A stretch of 64,000 nucleotides of DNA from JAJZJT01 sp049964655 (GCA_049964655.1 JBMFXC010000001.1:1-64000), one strand, 5' to 3'. Counted from the first letter of the stretch, positions 8,120 through 16,559 are shown. The notes: generated by a model from the sequence alone, not told the origin. Numbers and translations: made by a program.

Positions 8120-9616
8120 TCAGGAAGCGCCCCGCCCCCGGATGATCGTGGCCGGGGTCTGCCAGAGGATCTTGACGTCCCACCAGAACGACCACGACGC
8201 CACGTAGAGGTAGTCGAGGCGGCAGAGCTCGAGATAGGAGAGCTCGTTGCGGCCCGATACCTGCCACAGCCCCGTCATACCGGGCCGGACCTCGAAGCGC
8301 TTGCGCGCCCACCCCTCGATGGCCCGGGCTTCCTCGACCACGAACGGTCGCGGCCCGACGAGGGACATGTCCCCCTTCCAGACGTTGAGGAGCTGGGGGA
8401 GCTCGTCGAGGCTCGTGCGTCGCAACCACCGGCCTACCCGGGTGACACGGGGATCGTCCCGCACCTTGAACAGCGGGCCATCGACCTCGTTCAGCCCGCT
8501 GAGGGACGCCCGCTCGTCCTCGGCACCGACCACCATGGTGCGGAACTTGAGCATCTCGAAGGGCATACCGAGGCCACCGGCACGGAGCTGCCGGAAGAGG
8601 ACCGGGCCGGGACTGGTCAGCCGGATGGCCACGGCCGAAGCGAGCAGCACCGGCGACAGCACGACGAGGGCGAGCGAGGAGGCGACGACGTCGAAGAGCC
8701 GCTTGGCAAAACGCGCCCCGACGCTCATCGAGGGTGGCGCGATGTCGATGATCGGCAGTCCGTAGACGTCCTCGACGTTCGAGCGGATGGTGATGAGCTC
8801 GTAGTAGCGGGGGACGATCGACACCGCCACCTGACCGGCCAGGCTCTTCAGGAGCGCGATGGTCCGTTCGGGATGCGTGCGCGAGAAGCAGACCACCACT
8901 CGGCCGATGCCGAAGGTGCGGCAGAGCTCGGGGAGGTCGTCGAGGCCGCCGAGGACGACGTCGCCGCTGTCGACCGGGTTGTCGTCCACAAACCCGAGGA
9001 ACCGGACATTGGCATGGGCTCGCAGATGGCTTGCCACGGTCCGGGCCATGACCCCGGTGCCGACGACCACCACGGGGACGGCCACCTCCGCCCGCCGGCC
9101 GAGCAGGCCCATCGAGACCCCTCGCCCGACGAGCACGAAGACCAAGCCCGCCCCGCACAGGGCCGCCACCTTGCCCACGCTCAAGTCGGTCTGCCCGACC
9201 AGACGGCGGGCTCCGTAGGAGAGGAGCGAGACGACGAACCCCGACACCATGAGGGCATGGACGAGGTCCTTCAGGTCGCTGAAGAGCGACGGGGAGATCC
9301 GTCGCGGCGCGGCGCGGTAGAGACCGTAGAGGGCGAAGATGCCGAGGAAGACGGGCACCATGACGACGTCGAAGGTGTAGACGTCCCCGAGCCGGTCCGC
9401 CGAGCTGGCGGGGTTGGTCGAGATGGCCGAGACCACCAACGGAGCGACGATACCGGCAGCCAACAGTGCCAACGCGTCCGAGGCAACCAGACGGTGGACC
9501 ATCGTGCGCCGCAGTGCCAACGACGGTGCCGTCCCCGGCGCAGCCGGAACCGTCTCCCACGCCTCGAGGGAGGGGAGCGACACGGAGCTGGAGAGGTCAG
9601 CGTCGTACACCGCCAC
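8120..9616 (-). CDS. Polyprenyl-phosphate sugar-1-phosphate transferase (WbaP/CpsE type)
   Basis: A 498-residue membrane enzyme that would start a repeat unit by moving a sugar-1-phosphate from its UDP donor to undecaprenyl phosphate. Four N-terminal helices (roughly residues 35-160) precede a Rossmann-like domain (VPVVVVGTGVMARTVASHLR). The catalytic bacterial sugar-transferase domain follows: KRLFDVVASSLALVVLSPVL, FEMLKFRTMV, LRRTSLDELPQLLNV and GDMSLVGPRPF. The conserved Asp-Glu pair and the membrane re-entrant helix are present. GTG at 9616 has GGGAGGAG about 12 bases upstream. It belongs functionally with the GT4 gene. Confidence 0.92.
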   Translation of the reverse strand: MAVYDADLSSSVSLPSLEAWETVPAAPGTAPSLALRRTMVHRLVASDALALLAAGIVAPLVVSAISTNPASSADRLGDVYTFDVVMVPVFLGIFALYGLYRAAPRRISPSLFSDLKDLVHALMVSGFVVSLLSYGARRLVGQTDLSVGKVAALCGAGLVFVLVGRGVSMGLLGRRAEVAVPVVVVGTGVMARTVASHLRAHANVRFLGFVDDNPVDSGDVVLGGLDDLPELCRTFGIGRVVVCFSRTHPERTIALLKSLAGQVAVSIVPRYYELITIRSNVEDVYGLPIIDIAPPSMSVGARFAKRLFDVVASSLALVVLSPVLLASAVAIRLTSPGPVLFRQLRAGGLGMPFEMLKFRTMVVGAEDERASLSGLNEVDGPLFKVRDDPRVTRVGRWLRRTSLDELPQLLNVWKGDMSLVGPRPFVVEEARAIEGWARKRFEVRPGMTGLWQVSGRNELSYLELCRLDYLYVASWSFWWDVKILWQTPATIIRGRGAS

Positions 9617-9749
9617 GTGTGGTCCAGCTCCTCCCTGCCCGAGTGCCTCTGCCGCGTTCGGGCGCCGTGTCTGGCGACACAGGCCCCGTCCGACCCCCCG
9701 ATCGAACGACCGGTGGTGAACCAAGTTTACGCTTTCGGTCCCGGCTCGG

Positions 9750-10325
9750 CTACGGGGAACCTCGGAACGTCATGGGGTGGATTCCCGGGCTCGCCGACGG
9801 TTCGGACGTCCCACGCCGACGGTNNNNNNNNNNNNNNNNNNNNNNNNNNNNNNNNNNNNNNNNNNNNNNNNNNNNNNNNNNNNNNNNNNNNNNNNNNNNN
9901 NNNNNNNNNNNNNNNNNNNNNNNCGCTGTGGTCGGTGGCGCTGTGGTCGGTGGCGCTGTGGTCGGTGGCGCTGTGGTCCCCACGTGGCTTGCTCCCGGCG
10001 CGGTCCGGCGGTGCCCCGCTTCGGTGGAGCGGGCAGCGTGGACCGAGGCGGTGAGGGCGCTCCCGACCGGCTCTCGCCGCGCCCGACTGAAGGCGACGCC
10101 CACCACCGCGCTCACTGCGACGACGGCAAGCGCCACGGTCAACAGGCCCCGGACAGTACCGACACGCCCGAACCGTTCCCGACGGAGCCGTCCGGCCAGC
10201 CCTGGGGCCCGTCGATCGGGCCCGACGTACCCGGGTGTGACGATGAGCGGTGGAGCGTCTTGGGGGCGCGGCGCCACCTGGCGCTCCTGTCCGTCCTGGC
10301 CCGCCGTGCGCTGGTCGCTCTCCAC
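9750..10325 (-). CDS. Single-pass membrane protein with Pro/Thr repeat tail, interrupted by assembly gap
   Basis: From the GTG at 10325 (GAGGGGCA upstream) the protein has a charged N-terminus containing PGYVGPDRR, one transmembrane helix (TVRGLLTVALAVVAVSAVVG) and an outer part that becomes the repeat PPTTA-PPTTA before entering the 100-N gap. The frame after the gap is unknown, so the true C-terminus could use any of three frames and the end given here is provisional. The repeat is an in-frame 15-bp unit. Likely a cell-surface or wall-spanning protein with a low-complexity stalk. Function unknown. Confidence 0.55.
   Translation of the reverse strand: MESDQRTAGQDGQERQVAPRPQDAPPLIVTPGYVGPDRRAPGLAGRLRRERFGRVGTVRGLLTVALAVVAVSAVVGVAFSRARREPVGSALTASVHAARSTEAGHRRTAPGASHVGTTAPPTTAPPTTAPPTTAXXXXXXXXXXXXXXXXXXXXXXXXXXXXXXXXXXRRRGTSEPSASPGIHPMTFRGSP
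9824..9923. other. Assembly gap (100 N)
   Basis: A 100-N placeholder that cuts the Pro/Thr-repeat membrane protein gene. Its right edge abuts the 15-bp tandem array; no repeat is visible on its left edge. The true length is unknown. Confidence 0.95.
9924..9977. repeat. 15-bp tandem repeat (CGCTGTGGTCGGTGG), coding
   Basis: Three and a half visible copies at the right edge of the gap. The unit length is a multiple of three and encodes the pentapeptide PPTTA on the minus strand, so copy-number change would lengthen or shorten the stalk without breaking the frame. Confidence 0.85.
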
Positions 10326-10736
10326 TGCCCCTCACGCCCTCTCACCCCTGCCGTGGGCTGGCCGCTGCTGAGCGCGCGACGACCACCCAACCCTGTGCCT
10401 CTTATCGGCACCTGGGGTCCACACCTGAAGCAATTTCTGAAACATTGCCTCTGATCAGGGATCATGCCCACCACGAGGCCAACTCGACCGGGCCTGGTCG
10501 GCGTTCGACACGGGCTCGGATGCCGCGCGCCACGAACCCGCCCGCTTCCCCCTCCACGACGGGCCCCGACGACGAACCCCGACGACGCGCCGCTCGTGGC
10601 CCCGTCGGCACGGAGCAACTACGCTCCCGTGCGTGCCGGGCGCGACGTCTGCGGAGGAACGTTCGACCAGCTCCCAGCATCGGTGCGGCCGACGGGGACG
10701 GGGGTGGCCGGTGGCCGGCCACGCAGTCGGTTCCGA
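10326..10736. other. Divergent intergenic region upstream of nucleotidyltransferase gene
   Basis: About 410 bases between the divergent starts. A local dip in GC occurs at 10398-10470 (CAATTTCTGAAACATTGCC is within it), the most likely place for promoters. The open frame continues upstream from 10737 to an ATG at 10464, but that stretch is Pro/Arg-rich and resembles noncoding high-GC sequence, so I leave it outside the gene. Confidence 0.4.
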
Positions 10737-11981
10737 GTGACCGAACTACCGCCTGGTGCCCTCCCTCGCTGGCCCGCTGCCCGGGCCAGGCAGCTCGGAG
10801 CGCTGCTCGTCGGGCTCGCTGCCGAACACCGACCGGCGACACCCGTCGCCGACGGCGACCTCGACCCCGTCTTCGTCGCCGACGGCGACCTCGACGAGAT
10901 CGTCACCCTCGCCCTGCACCACCGCCTTCCCGGCCTGTTCTTCCGGCGCCTGCGTGCCGCTTCGACGCCCGACGATCGCCTGAGGCCGCTCGCCGACGCC
11001 TACCAATTCGCGTCCACCCGTTACCTCGGTCAGCTGGCCCAGCTGGCCCAACTGAGCCCGATCCTCGACGAGACCGACCCGACGTGGCTGGTGGTCAAAG
11101 GCCCCGTGCTCGGCGCCGAGGCCTACGGCGACCCCGGGCTCCGCACTGCCTACGACCTCGACCTCGTGGTTCGCCCCCAGCGGTTCCCCGACGTCCTCGC
11201 CGCCATCGAAGCGGCAGGTGGTCGGGCACGACAACGCAACTGGCCGTTGCTGCGCCGGCTCGAGCTCGGCCAACTGGTGGTCGACCTTCCGCTCGGAGGC
11301 ACCGGGGACCTCCACTGGCACCTCTTGAACACGCCGTTCATCCGGCGTCGCTACGCCCTCGACATGGACGAGCTACGCGAGCGACGTCGCACCGTGACCC
11401 TCGACGGCGTTCGCGTGCCGACACTGGACGCGACGGACTCCCTCCTCCACCTCTGCCTGCACGGCGCGCTCTCCGGCAGCCACCTCCTCGTCTGGTCGAA
11501 GGACGTGGCACGGGTGGCAGCCGACCTGCCGGTCGACTGGGACGAGCTCGTCCGCCGCGCCGCTCGCGCCCGGCTCGGCCTGGTCGCGGCCGTCCAGCTC
11601 GAGCGGGCACGGGTCGTCCTCGGGGCACCTGTCGACCCCGGCGTCGTGACGGCGCTCGCGCCCCGCAACGCCTTGGTCGCCGCCTGGTCCCGAGCCGACC
11701 GCGTCCGACGATCACAGTGGGCACGCGATCGCCACACCGGCAAGACGCTGTCGGCAGCTCTTGCCGCGACGACTCCCGCCACCGTCGCCGAGCTCGCCCG
11801 ACGCCTGCCGCTGGAAGTCCTCATCCCAGGGCTTGCCGCGGCTGCACACCGGCCAGCCGCGCCCCCGCCAGGACAGTCGCCGCTCACCCAGCCCGTCGGG
11901 GACGACACAGCCCGCCAGCACTACCTGGCCTTCGTCGCTGCCCAGGGCGCTCCTCGACGCTCACCGTCGGCATCCCGGTGA
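10737..11981 (+). CDS. Nucleotidyltransferase-fold protein (NTP_transf_5 type), lasso-locus associated
   Basis: A 414-residue protein with the region WLVVKGPVLGAEAYGDPGLR followed by TAYDLDLVV, the Gly motif and the D-x-D metal site of the putative nucleotidyltransferase family PF14907. ELGQLVVDLP and DLHWHLLN follow as expected. Members are often found beside lasso-peptide genes with HPr-kinase-like proteins and may modify a peptide or polysaccharide; the reaction is not known to me. Its stop overlaps the ABC ATPase start (GTGA), so the three plus-strand genes are one operon. The start is uncertain: GTG 10737 precedes the first well-structured helix, but the ribosome binding site is weak. 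Confidence 0.75.
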   Translation: MTELPPGALPRWPAARARQLGALLVGLAAEHRPATPVADGDLDPVFVADGDLDEIVTLALHHRLPGLFFRRLRAASTPDDRLRPLADAYQFASTRYLGQLAQLAQLSPILDETDPTWLVVKGPVLGAEAYGDPGLRTAYDLDLVVRPQRFPDVLAAIEAAGGRARQRNWPLLRRLELGQLVVDLPLGGTGDLHWHLLNTPFIRRRYALDMDELRERRRTVTLDGVRVPTLDATDSLLHLCLHGALSGSHLLVWSKDVARVAADLPVDWDELVRRAARARLGLVAAVQLERARVVLGAPVDPGVVTALAPRNALVAAWSRADRVRRSQWARDRHTGKTLSAALAATTPATVAELARRLPLEVLIPGLAAAAHRPAAPPPGQSPLTQPVGDDTARQHYLAFVAAQGAPRRSPSASR

Positions 11982-12724
11982 GCACCGCTCCCCTCACCTC
12001 GCCTGAGCGCGGGATCGTCCTCGCCGGCATCGAGAAGCGGTACGGGTCCGTCGTCGCCCTCCGCGGCGTCGACCTCGCCGTCGCCCCCGGACAGGTACAC
12101 GTCCTGCTCGGGCCGAACGGCGCCGGCAAGTCGACCTTGGTGCGGATCCTCGCCGCCGGGCTCGTGCCCGACGCCGGCACCGTCACCGTGGGGGGCGTCG
12201 ACGCCCTGGCCAACCCGCGGCACGCTCGCGCCAGGATCGGTCTCGTCCTGGCCGACGAGCGCTCGTTCTTCTGGCGGCTGAACGGCCTCCAGAACCTCGC
12301 CTTCTTCGCCGCCCTGCATGGCTTCGGTCGCAAGGACGCACTCGAGCGTGCCCGCTCCGCCCTGAGCCGAGTGGGCATGACCGAGCTCGCCCACCGTCGC
12401 GTCGACCGCTACTCGACGGGCATGAAGGCGAGCCTCGCGCTCGCCCGGGCGCTCCTCGGCAACCCCACCGTGCTCCTCCTCGACGAGCCGACGCGCAGCA
12501 TCGACCCGATCGCCACCGCGGCGGTCCGCGACCTCGTTGTCGGGCTCGCCCGCGACGACGGTGTCGCCGTGCTCTTCGCCACCCACGACCTGCACGAGGC
12601 GGCCGCCGTGGCCGACGCCGTCTCCGTCCTCGTCGACGGCACCATCGCCACCAGCATCAGTGGCGGCGCCGATGCCGCTGCCTTGGAGATCGCCCTCCTC
12701 AACGCCGCCGGAGGGACGGGATGA
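11978..12724 (+). CDS. ABC transporter ATP-binding protein (putative lasso peptide exporter)
   Basis: A 248-residue ATPase subunit. Walker A GPNGAGKST at about residues 44-52, signature YSTGMKASLALARAL (a divergent form of LSGGQ), Walker B VLLLDEPTRSID and the H-loop ATHD are all present. It overlaps the upstream stop by 4 bases and its own stop overlaps the permease ATG (ATGA), so ATPase and permease should be made together. By position next to the lasso genes it may export or give immunity to the peptide, but this is inferred: ABC-2 systems of this type also export polysaccharides. Confidence 0.9.
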   Translation: MSTAPLTSPERGIVLAGIEKRYGSVVALRGVDLAVAPGQVHVLLGPNGAGKSTLVRILAAGLVPDAGTVTVGGVDALANPRHARARIGLVLADERSFFWRLNGLQNLAFFAALHGFGRKDALERARSALSRVGMTELAHRRVDRYSTGMKASLALARALLGNPTVLLLDEPTRSIDPIATAAVRDLVVGLARDDGVAVLFATHDLHEAAAVADAVSVLVDGTIATSISGGADAAALEIALLNAAGGTG

Positions 12725-13596
12725 CCCCGCCCCCGCCCCCGCCACCAGCCACGTCGTCCGGCGGCGCCAGCCCTGCTCGGCGAGTCCGCCCGCTGGCCGT
12801 CGTCGCCGCCTGCCTCCGCCGGGACGCCACCGAGGCGTTCTCCTACCGGCTCCCGTTCCTCTGGCGGTTCGTCGAGCTCTTCACCGGCCTGTTCATGCTG
12901 TACTTCCTCGGGCGCCTCGTCGGCAGCCGCATCGCCACCACCACCGGCACCGCCGTCACCGGCGGCTACTTCGGCTACGCGGTGCTCGGGACGGCGTTGG
13001 TCACCGTGCTCCACGGATCCCTCACCGCCTTCTCCAACCGGCTCCGCACCGACCAGACCACCGGGACCCTCGAGGCCATGTTGGCCACGCCGACTCCCGC
13101 CTGGCTGACCGTGGTGGCCGGCTCGGCCTACAGCCTCGCCCAGATCGTCGTCATGGAGCTCGTCACCCTGCTCGTCGCCGTGGGTATCTTCGGGCTCCGC
13201 TTCGACGCCAGCCCCGTTGGCGTGGTGGTGCTGCTGGCCGGCCTCGTCGCCACCCTGGCCTGCTTCATGTCCCTCGGACTGCTCCTCGCCGCCTTCACCA
13301 TGGTGTTCAAGCGGGGCCAAGGGCTCGCCGGGCTCGCCGTGTCGGGGTTCACCCTGCTCGGTGGCGTCTACTACCCCGTCTCCCTGCTCCCGCCGTCTCT
13401 GCGCGACATCGGCGCCGCGCTGCCCTTCACCTGGGCGCTCGACCTCGTCCGCGGCACCCTGATCTTCGGGGGCGTGCCCGCAGCGCGCCTCGTCGAACTG
13501 GCTGTCACCGACGTCGTCCTCCTGCCTGTGGGCATCTGGTTCTTCGGGCGAGCCGTGGACCACACCCGCCGGACCGGGACGCTCGCCCAGTACTGA
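12721..13596 (+). CDS. ABC-2 type transporter permease
   Basis: A 291-residue permease with a Pro-rich start, the motif FLWRFVELFTGLFMLYFLG, and six predicted helices through VAVGIFGLRF and LLAGLVATLACFMSLGLLLA to the C-terminal VVLLPVGIWFFG. The ABC-2 region GGVYYPVSLLPPSLRDIGAA before helix 5 is clear. It partners the ATPase with which it overlaps. The operon ends 36 bases before the convergent cyclase stop. Confidence 0.88.
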   Translation: MTPPPPPPPATSSGGASPARRVRPLAVVAACLRRDATEAFSYRLPFLWRFVELFTGLFMLYFLGRLVGSRIATTTGTAVTGGYFGYAVLGTALVTVLHGSLTAFSNRLRTDQTTGTLEAMLATPTPAWLTVVAGSAYSLAQIVVMELVTLLVAVGIFGLRFDASPVGVVVLLAGLVATLACFMSLGLLLAAFTMVFKRGQGLAGLAVSGFTLLGGVYYPVSLLPPSLRDIGAALPFTWALDLVRGTLIFGGVPAARLVELAVTDVVLLPVGIWFFGRAVDHTRRTGTLAQY

Positions 13597-13632
13597 CCAC
13601 GTCTGCTCCACGGGCCTCGGGAGCACGCACCC

Positions 13633-14931
13633 CTACCGGCAGCGGCCTCGGTCCCCGTCGGTGTGCTCAGGTGCCACCTCCACCGTCCGGCCATGGTCGC
13701 CCAGCCAAGCAGCCTGCAGGAGAGCAAAGGACAGTCCGCTCGGGAAGGGAGAACACCACTCGTCACGGAGGGCTTCCGGGTCGACGAGGTCCGGATCGAC
13801 ACCACGACCACTCCAGGCGCGAGCGAAGGACCGCCCTTCGTCGGTGAGGTAGGAGCGGTTGAAGCTGGCCTTCGTCGTCCGGCTGACCACCCGATCCGGC
13901 AGCAGGTCCCCCACCAGCACCCCGAGGGCCTCGGTCCGACTTCGGACGCCGAAGGGAGCGAAGTGCGCTCCGACGGCGTCCACCACGGCCGGGTGCAGCA
14001 GCGGGTCGACACAGGCCACGTCGTACTTGTCCGCCAACAGCTGCGAATTGCGCGCCAACAGCCAGTCTCCGCGATTGCGGCCATAGCGCTTCAGCGCGCG
14101 CCGCCACGACACCGGCTCGTCGGCCAGGTCGGCGGCGATGCGGGCCACCAGCTCACGGCGAGCAGCCGGACGGACCCACGGGAGCTCGAGCTTGGCCTCC
14201 ATCCGACGCTCCCAACGCGCCCGCCGCATGGCCCGTGGCATGCCGGCAGCCGCGATCCCCCGGGCCACCCCGGGACGCAGCGCCGCTGCCGGATGGGACC
14301 AGACCTCGAGGAAGGGGGCGCCCCGCCGGGCGCGCAGAAGGTCGTCGCCCCCCTCGCCGGTCATCCGCGTGCCACCACGACCCAGCTCGAAGACGACCAA
14401 CGCCGTATAGAGCGGGGCCGGCGGCACGAACCCGTATCTCCCGAGCAGGCGTCGGGCCACGGGCCCGACGAGGCCGAGCTCGCCCCCGACCTCGATCCGC
14501 ACCCACTCGTCGAGGCCAACATGAGTGACGACCAGCTCCTGCCACTCGGCTTCGGCCGACAGGTCGTCCTCGTACCGGAAGGTGACTGGTACCGGCAGTG
14601 GCAGCCCGTGCCGTCGGGCCACCGCGGCGGCGATGGCCAAGAGGGCCGACGAGTCCCGACCGCCGGAGAACTGGACAAGGCACGGCGGCCGGGTCAACGC
14701 CGCGGTCACCACCTCCTCCAGCACGGCACGGGGGTTCGTAGCAGTGGCTCTCGGTACCGACGGTGCAACCCCAGACACCCCTGGGCTGCCACCGAGGTCG
14801 GGTTCCACTTCTCCGAAGGGCATACCTACCAACAGCTCGAGCGCAGTGAGCGGCTCGAAGGGCGGCCGGGGACCGCCCAGACCACGACCGGCCTCGGCGA
14901 GCGCCGACCCCGCCTCGTCCGTCAGCGCCAC
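13633..14931 (-). CDS. Lasso peptide macrolactam synthetase (asparagine-synthetase-like, C protein)
   Basis: A 432-residue asparagine-synthetase-fold protein. The ATP-pyrophosphatase loop FSGGRDSSALLA lies at about residues 88-99 and TGEGGDDLLRARRG further on. In lasso biosynthesis this enzyme adenylates the side-chain carboxylate of Asp or Glu and closes the ring on the N-terminal amine. The glutaminase domain with Cys2 found at the N-terminus of classical AsnB and of many lasso cyclases is absent: only about 85 residues precede the P-loop. That is chemically tolerable because no ammonia is needed. GTG 14931 overlaps the kinase stop by 10 bases; slightly earlier starts are possible. Confidence 0.85.
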   Translation of the reverse strand: MALTDEAGSALAEAGRGLGGPRPPFEPLTALELLVGMPFGEVEPDLGGSPGVSGVAPSVPRATATNPRAVLEEVVTAALTRPPCLVQFSGGRDSSALLAIAAAVARRHGLPLPVPVTFRYEDDLSAEAEWQELVVTHVGLDEWVRIEVGGELGLVGPVARRLLGRYGFVPPAPLYTALVVFELGRGGTRMTGEGGDDLLRARRGAPFLEVWSHPAAALRPGVARGIAAAGMPRAMRRARWERRMEAKLELPWVRPAARRELVARIAADLADEPVSWRRALKRYGRNRGDWLLARNSQLLADKYDVACVDPLLHPAVVDAVGAHFAPFGVRSRTEALGVLVGDLLPDRVVSRTTKASFNRSYLTDEGRSFARAWSGRGVDPDLVDPEALRDEWCSPFPSGLSFALLQAAWLGDHGRTVEVAPEHTDGDRGRCR

Positions 14932-15923
14932 GGTGACGACGTAGAGAGCAGGCTTGCTACCGCCGTCGCCGCCCCGTCCGACCCCCAGGGCAGCCGGGCC
15001 CGGACCACGGGCACCGCCTCCACGAGGTCGGCACTGGCGGTGAACTGCGCGGCCAGCACGTCGCGGTCGACCCACCCGGTCAGCCGCGGCTGCCCCGCCA
15101 CGACCAGGAGCGCATCAGCCGGGTTGACCGCTTCGACCTCGAGCTCCCGACAGGTCCGGTCCGGTTCAGGAAGGACGAGAAGCCGAAGCGCCACGGCGCC
15201 ATCACGCTGGGCGGACTTCGACTGCCGGTCGAAGATCGCCACGCGCCCATCCGCAGTTGGTCGCGTCTCGACACCTGGCCGGTCGAGGACGGCCTCGATC
15301 GCCCAGGACGCCTCTGGTCGCAACCGCAACTCGTCACAGCCGCCCAGAAGTACGGGGGGACGACGACCCGCGTCGAGGCACAGGACGTCGTCGCTGACCA
15401 TCGCGTACCCCTTGGCCAGGGCGAGGGCCGCGGCCGTGGTCTTGCCGGAGCCTGACGGACCAAGGAAGCCGACCGCCGACGCGCTCGCACCGGGGTCACG
15501 CACCGCCGAACCGTGCAAGGTCAGGCAGCCGGCCAGTGTCCGCACGAAGGACAGCACCGTGCCGACGAAGTACAGGCCGACCTCGTCCACGTCCACCGAC
15601 GGATCCCAGTCGACACGCACCTCGTCGAGGCCTGCCGACACAGCGAAGTCGAGGCGCCCGTGGACACGGAACCGGTAGCCGTCCGGATCTGCGGTGGCGG
15701 TGTAGAACACCGACCCGTCCGGGTTCGGCCGCCGCGCCACCTCCCGCCCACCGACGAGCTCGCCGCACACCGGGAGCTGCGCTCCGAGCCGGAGGGTCAG
15801 GCCCCTGCCTTCACGCTCCCGAGGATCGCTGCGGACACCGCCGAACCCCAAGTCGACCTCTGACCACACCCGCAACCCATAGAAGTCGTACCCGAGCAGG
15901 TTGGCGTCGTCACCCTCCGGCAT
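14922..15923 (-). CDS. HPr-kinase-like protein, putative lasso peptide kinase (K protein)
   Basis: A 333-residue protein with the HprK-like core: LTLHGSAV, P-loop GPSGSGKTTAAAL (about 155-167) and the acidic SDDVLCLD (177-184). True HprK has a different N-terminal domain and works with HPr. This smaller form is known from lasso clusters such as paeninodin, where the kinase phosphorylates a C-terminal serine of the precursor. It follows the precursor by only 20 bases and overlaps the cyclase start, supporting a role in tailoring. The ATG at 15923 has an AGGGGCG-like site upstream. The predicted core here has Ser-Gly-Gly at its end, so the target residue needs testing. Confidence 0.8.
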   Translation of the reverse strand: MPEGDDANLLGYDFYGLRVWSEVDLGFGGVRSDPREREGRGLTLRLGAQLPVCGELVGGREVARRPNPDGSVFYTATADPDGYRFRVHGRLDFAVSAGLDEVRVDWDPSVDVDEVGLYFVGTVLSFVRTLAGCLTLHGSAVRDPGASASAVGFLGPSGSGKTTAAALALAKGYAMVSDDVLCLDAGRRPPVLLGGCDELRLRPEASWAIEAVLDRPGVETRPTADGRVAIFDRQSKSAQRDGAVALRLLVLPEPDRTCRELEVEAVNPADALLVVAGQPRLTGWVDRDVLAAQFTASADLVEAVPVVRARLPWGSDGAATAVASLLSTSSPWR

Positions 15924-15943
15924 CGACGCCGGCGCGCCCCTGG

Positions 15944-16084
15944 TCAGCCCCCCGAGACGGTGTGGCAGCGCGTCAAGTCGTGGTTCTGACCAAACGTGTT
16001 ACCGCCGGTCACGTCGGCGATCGACCCGACGACCTCGAGCTTGGGGGCCTCGTACGTCCGCTGCTGTCCATGCACACGTTCCAT
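15944..16084 (-). CDS. Lasso peptide precursor (A protein), 46 aa
   Basis: A 46-residue gene between B1 and the kinase. Leader residues 1-27 contain Tyr11, Pro14, Leu16, Gly20 and Thr26, an exact fit to the YxxPxLxxxGx5T motif bound by the RRE and read by the B2 protease; Thr26 is the penultimate leader residue. Cleavage after Gly27 gives the 19-residue core GNTFGQNHDLTRCHTVSGG. Gly at position 1 and Asp at position 9 allow a nine-residue macrolactam ring. The core has one Cys, so no internal disulfide, and no bulky aromatic plug in the tail; Arg12, His14 or others would have to hold the thread. The ATG at 16084 has a GGGGG run just upstream. Identification is from sequence motif plus neighbours. 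Confidence 0.87.
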   Translation of the reverse strand: MERVHGQQRTYEAPKLEVVGSIADVTGGNTFGQNHDLTRCHTVSGG

Positions 16085-16159
16085 GCCCCCATGCTCACCG
16101 TCGCCACGCTCCGTCGTCAAGACACGCTCACACCTTTTCTGACCGTTTCACACCTCGAG

Positions 16160-16414
16160 TCACTCCTCCAACACGCCTTGTGCTCGTAGCGTGGCCAGGA
16201 ACGCCCGGACGTCGGCGGCCGCCTGCTCGGTGCCGACGTCGTAGCTCGCCACGAGATGGGCGACGAGCTCGTCCTCGCTCCGGTCCTCGACGAGGAGCTC
16301 CCACAGCTCGGCCCCCGTCGGGTTGGTGCGCAGGTAGGACGACGACTCGAGGTCGAGCACGACGCCCTCCTCGTCGACCGTGCGCCACACGAGCGACTGC
16401 TGTCGGATCCGCAT
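16160..16414 (-). CDS. Lasso peptide B1 protein (PqqD-like RRE)
   Basis: An 84-residue stand-alone RiPP recognition element. It reads VDEEGVVLDLESSSYLRTNP, then GAELWELLVEDRSEDELVAH, the beta-strand and helix pattern of PqqD. It binds the precursor leader and presents it to the B2 protease. ATG 16414 has AGGAGG about 12 bases upstream; the frame stays open further upstream but without a better site. Separated from the B2 stop by 145 bases, in which I found no second precursor. Confidence 0.88.
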   Translation of the reverse strand: MRIRQQSLVWRTVDEEGVVLDLESSSYLRTNPTGAELWELLVEDRSEDELVAHLVASYDVGTEQAAADVRAFLATLRAQGVLEE

Positions 16415-16559
16415 GCTCGGCCCTGCCTCCTCGTCACGCTCTCGTCGAGCTTCCCTCATCCCAACAGCCCGGTTTCCCGGACCTTCGACGAGCACCATCG
16501 TGCCATCTCGACCAGCCCGGCGGGTGCTGTCGGACCATCTCGCAGAGGACACCGCTCGG

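Noticed and set aside
7037..10054. A 1005-codon open frame on the plus strand
   Set aside because: It is the shadow of the GT4 gene in another frame and antisense to the sugar transferase; composition is Pro/Arg/Ser-rich and it crosses a gap of unknown length.
14922..15923. Genuine HPr kinase/phosphorylase (hprK) of carbon regulation
   Set aside because: The N-terminal domain of HprK and the full K4-like tail are absent, no ptsH is near, and the gene overlaps lasso genes on both sides.
16415..16559. A second lasso precursor between B1 and B2
   Set aside because: I translated the three minus-strand frames; none has the Y-x-x-P-x-L...T leader pattern.
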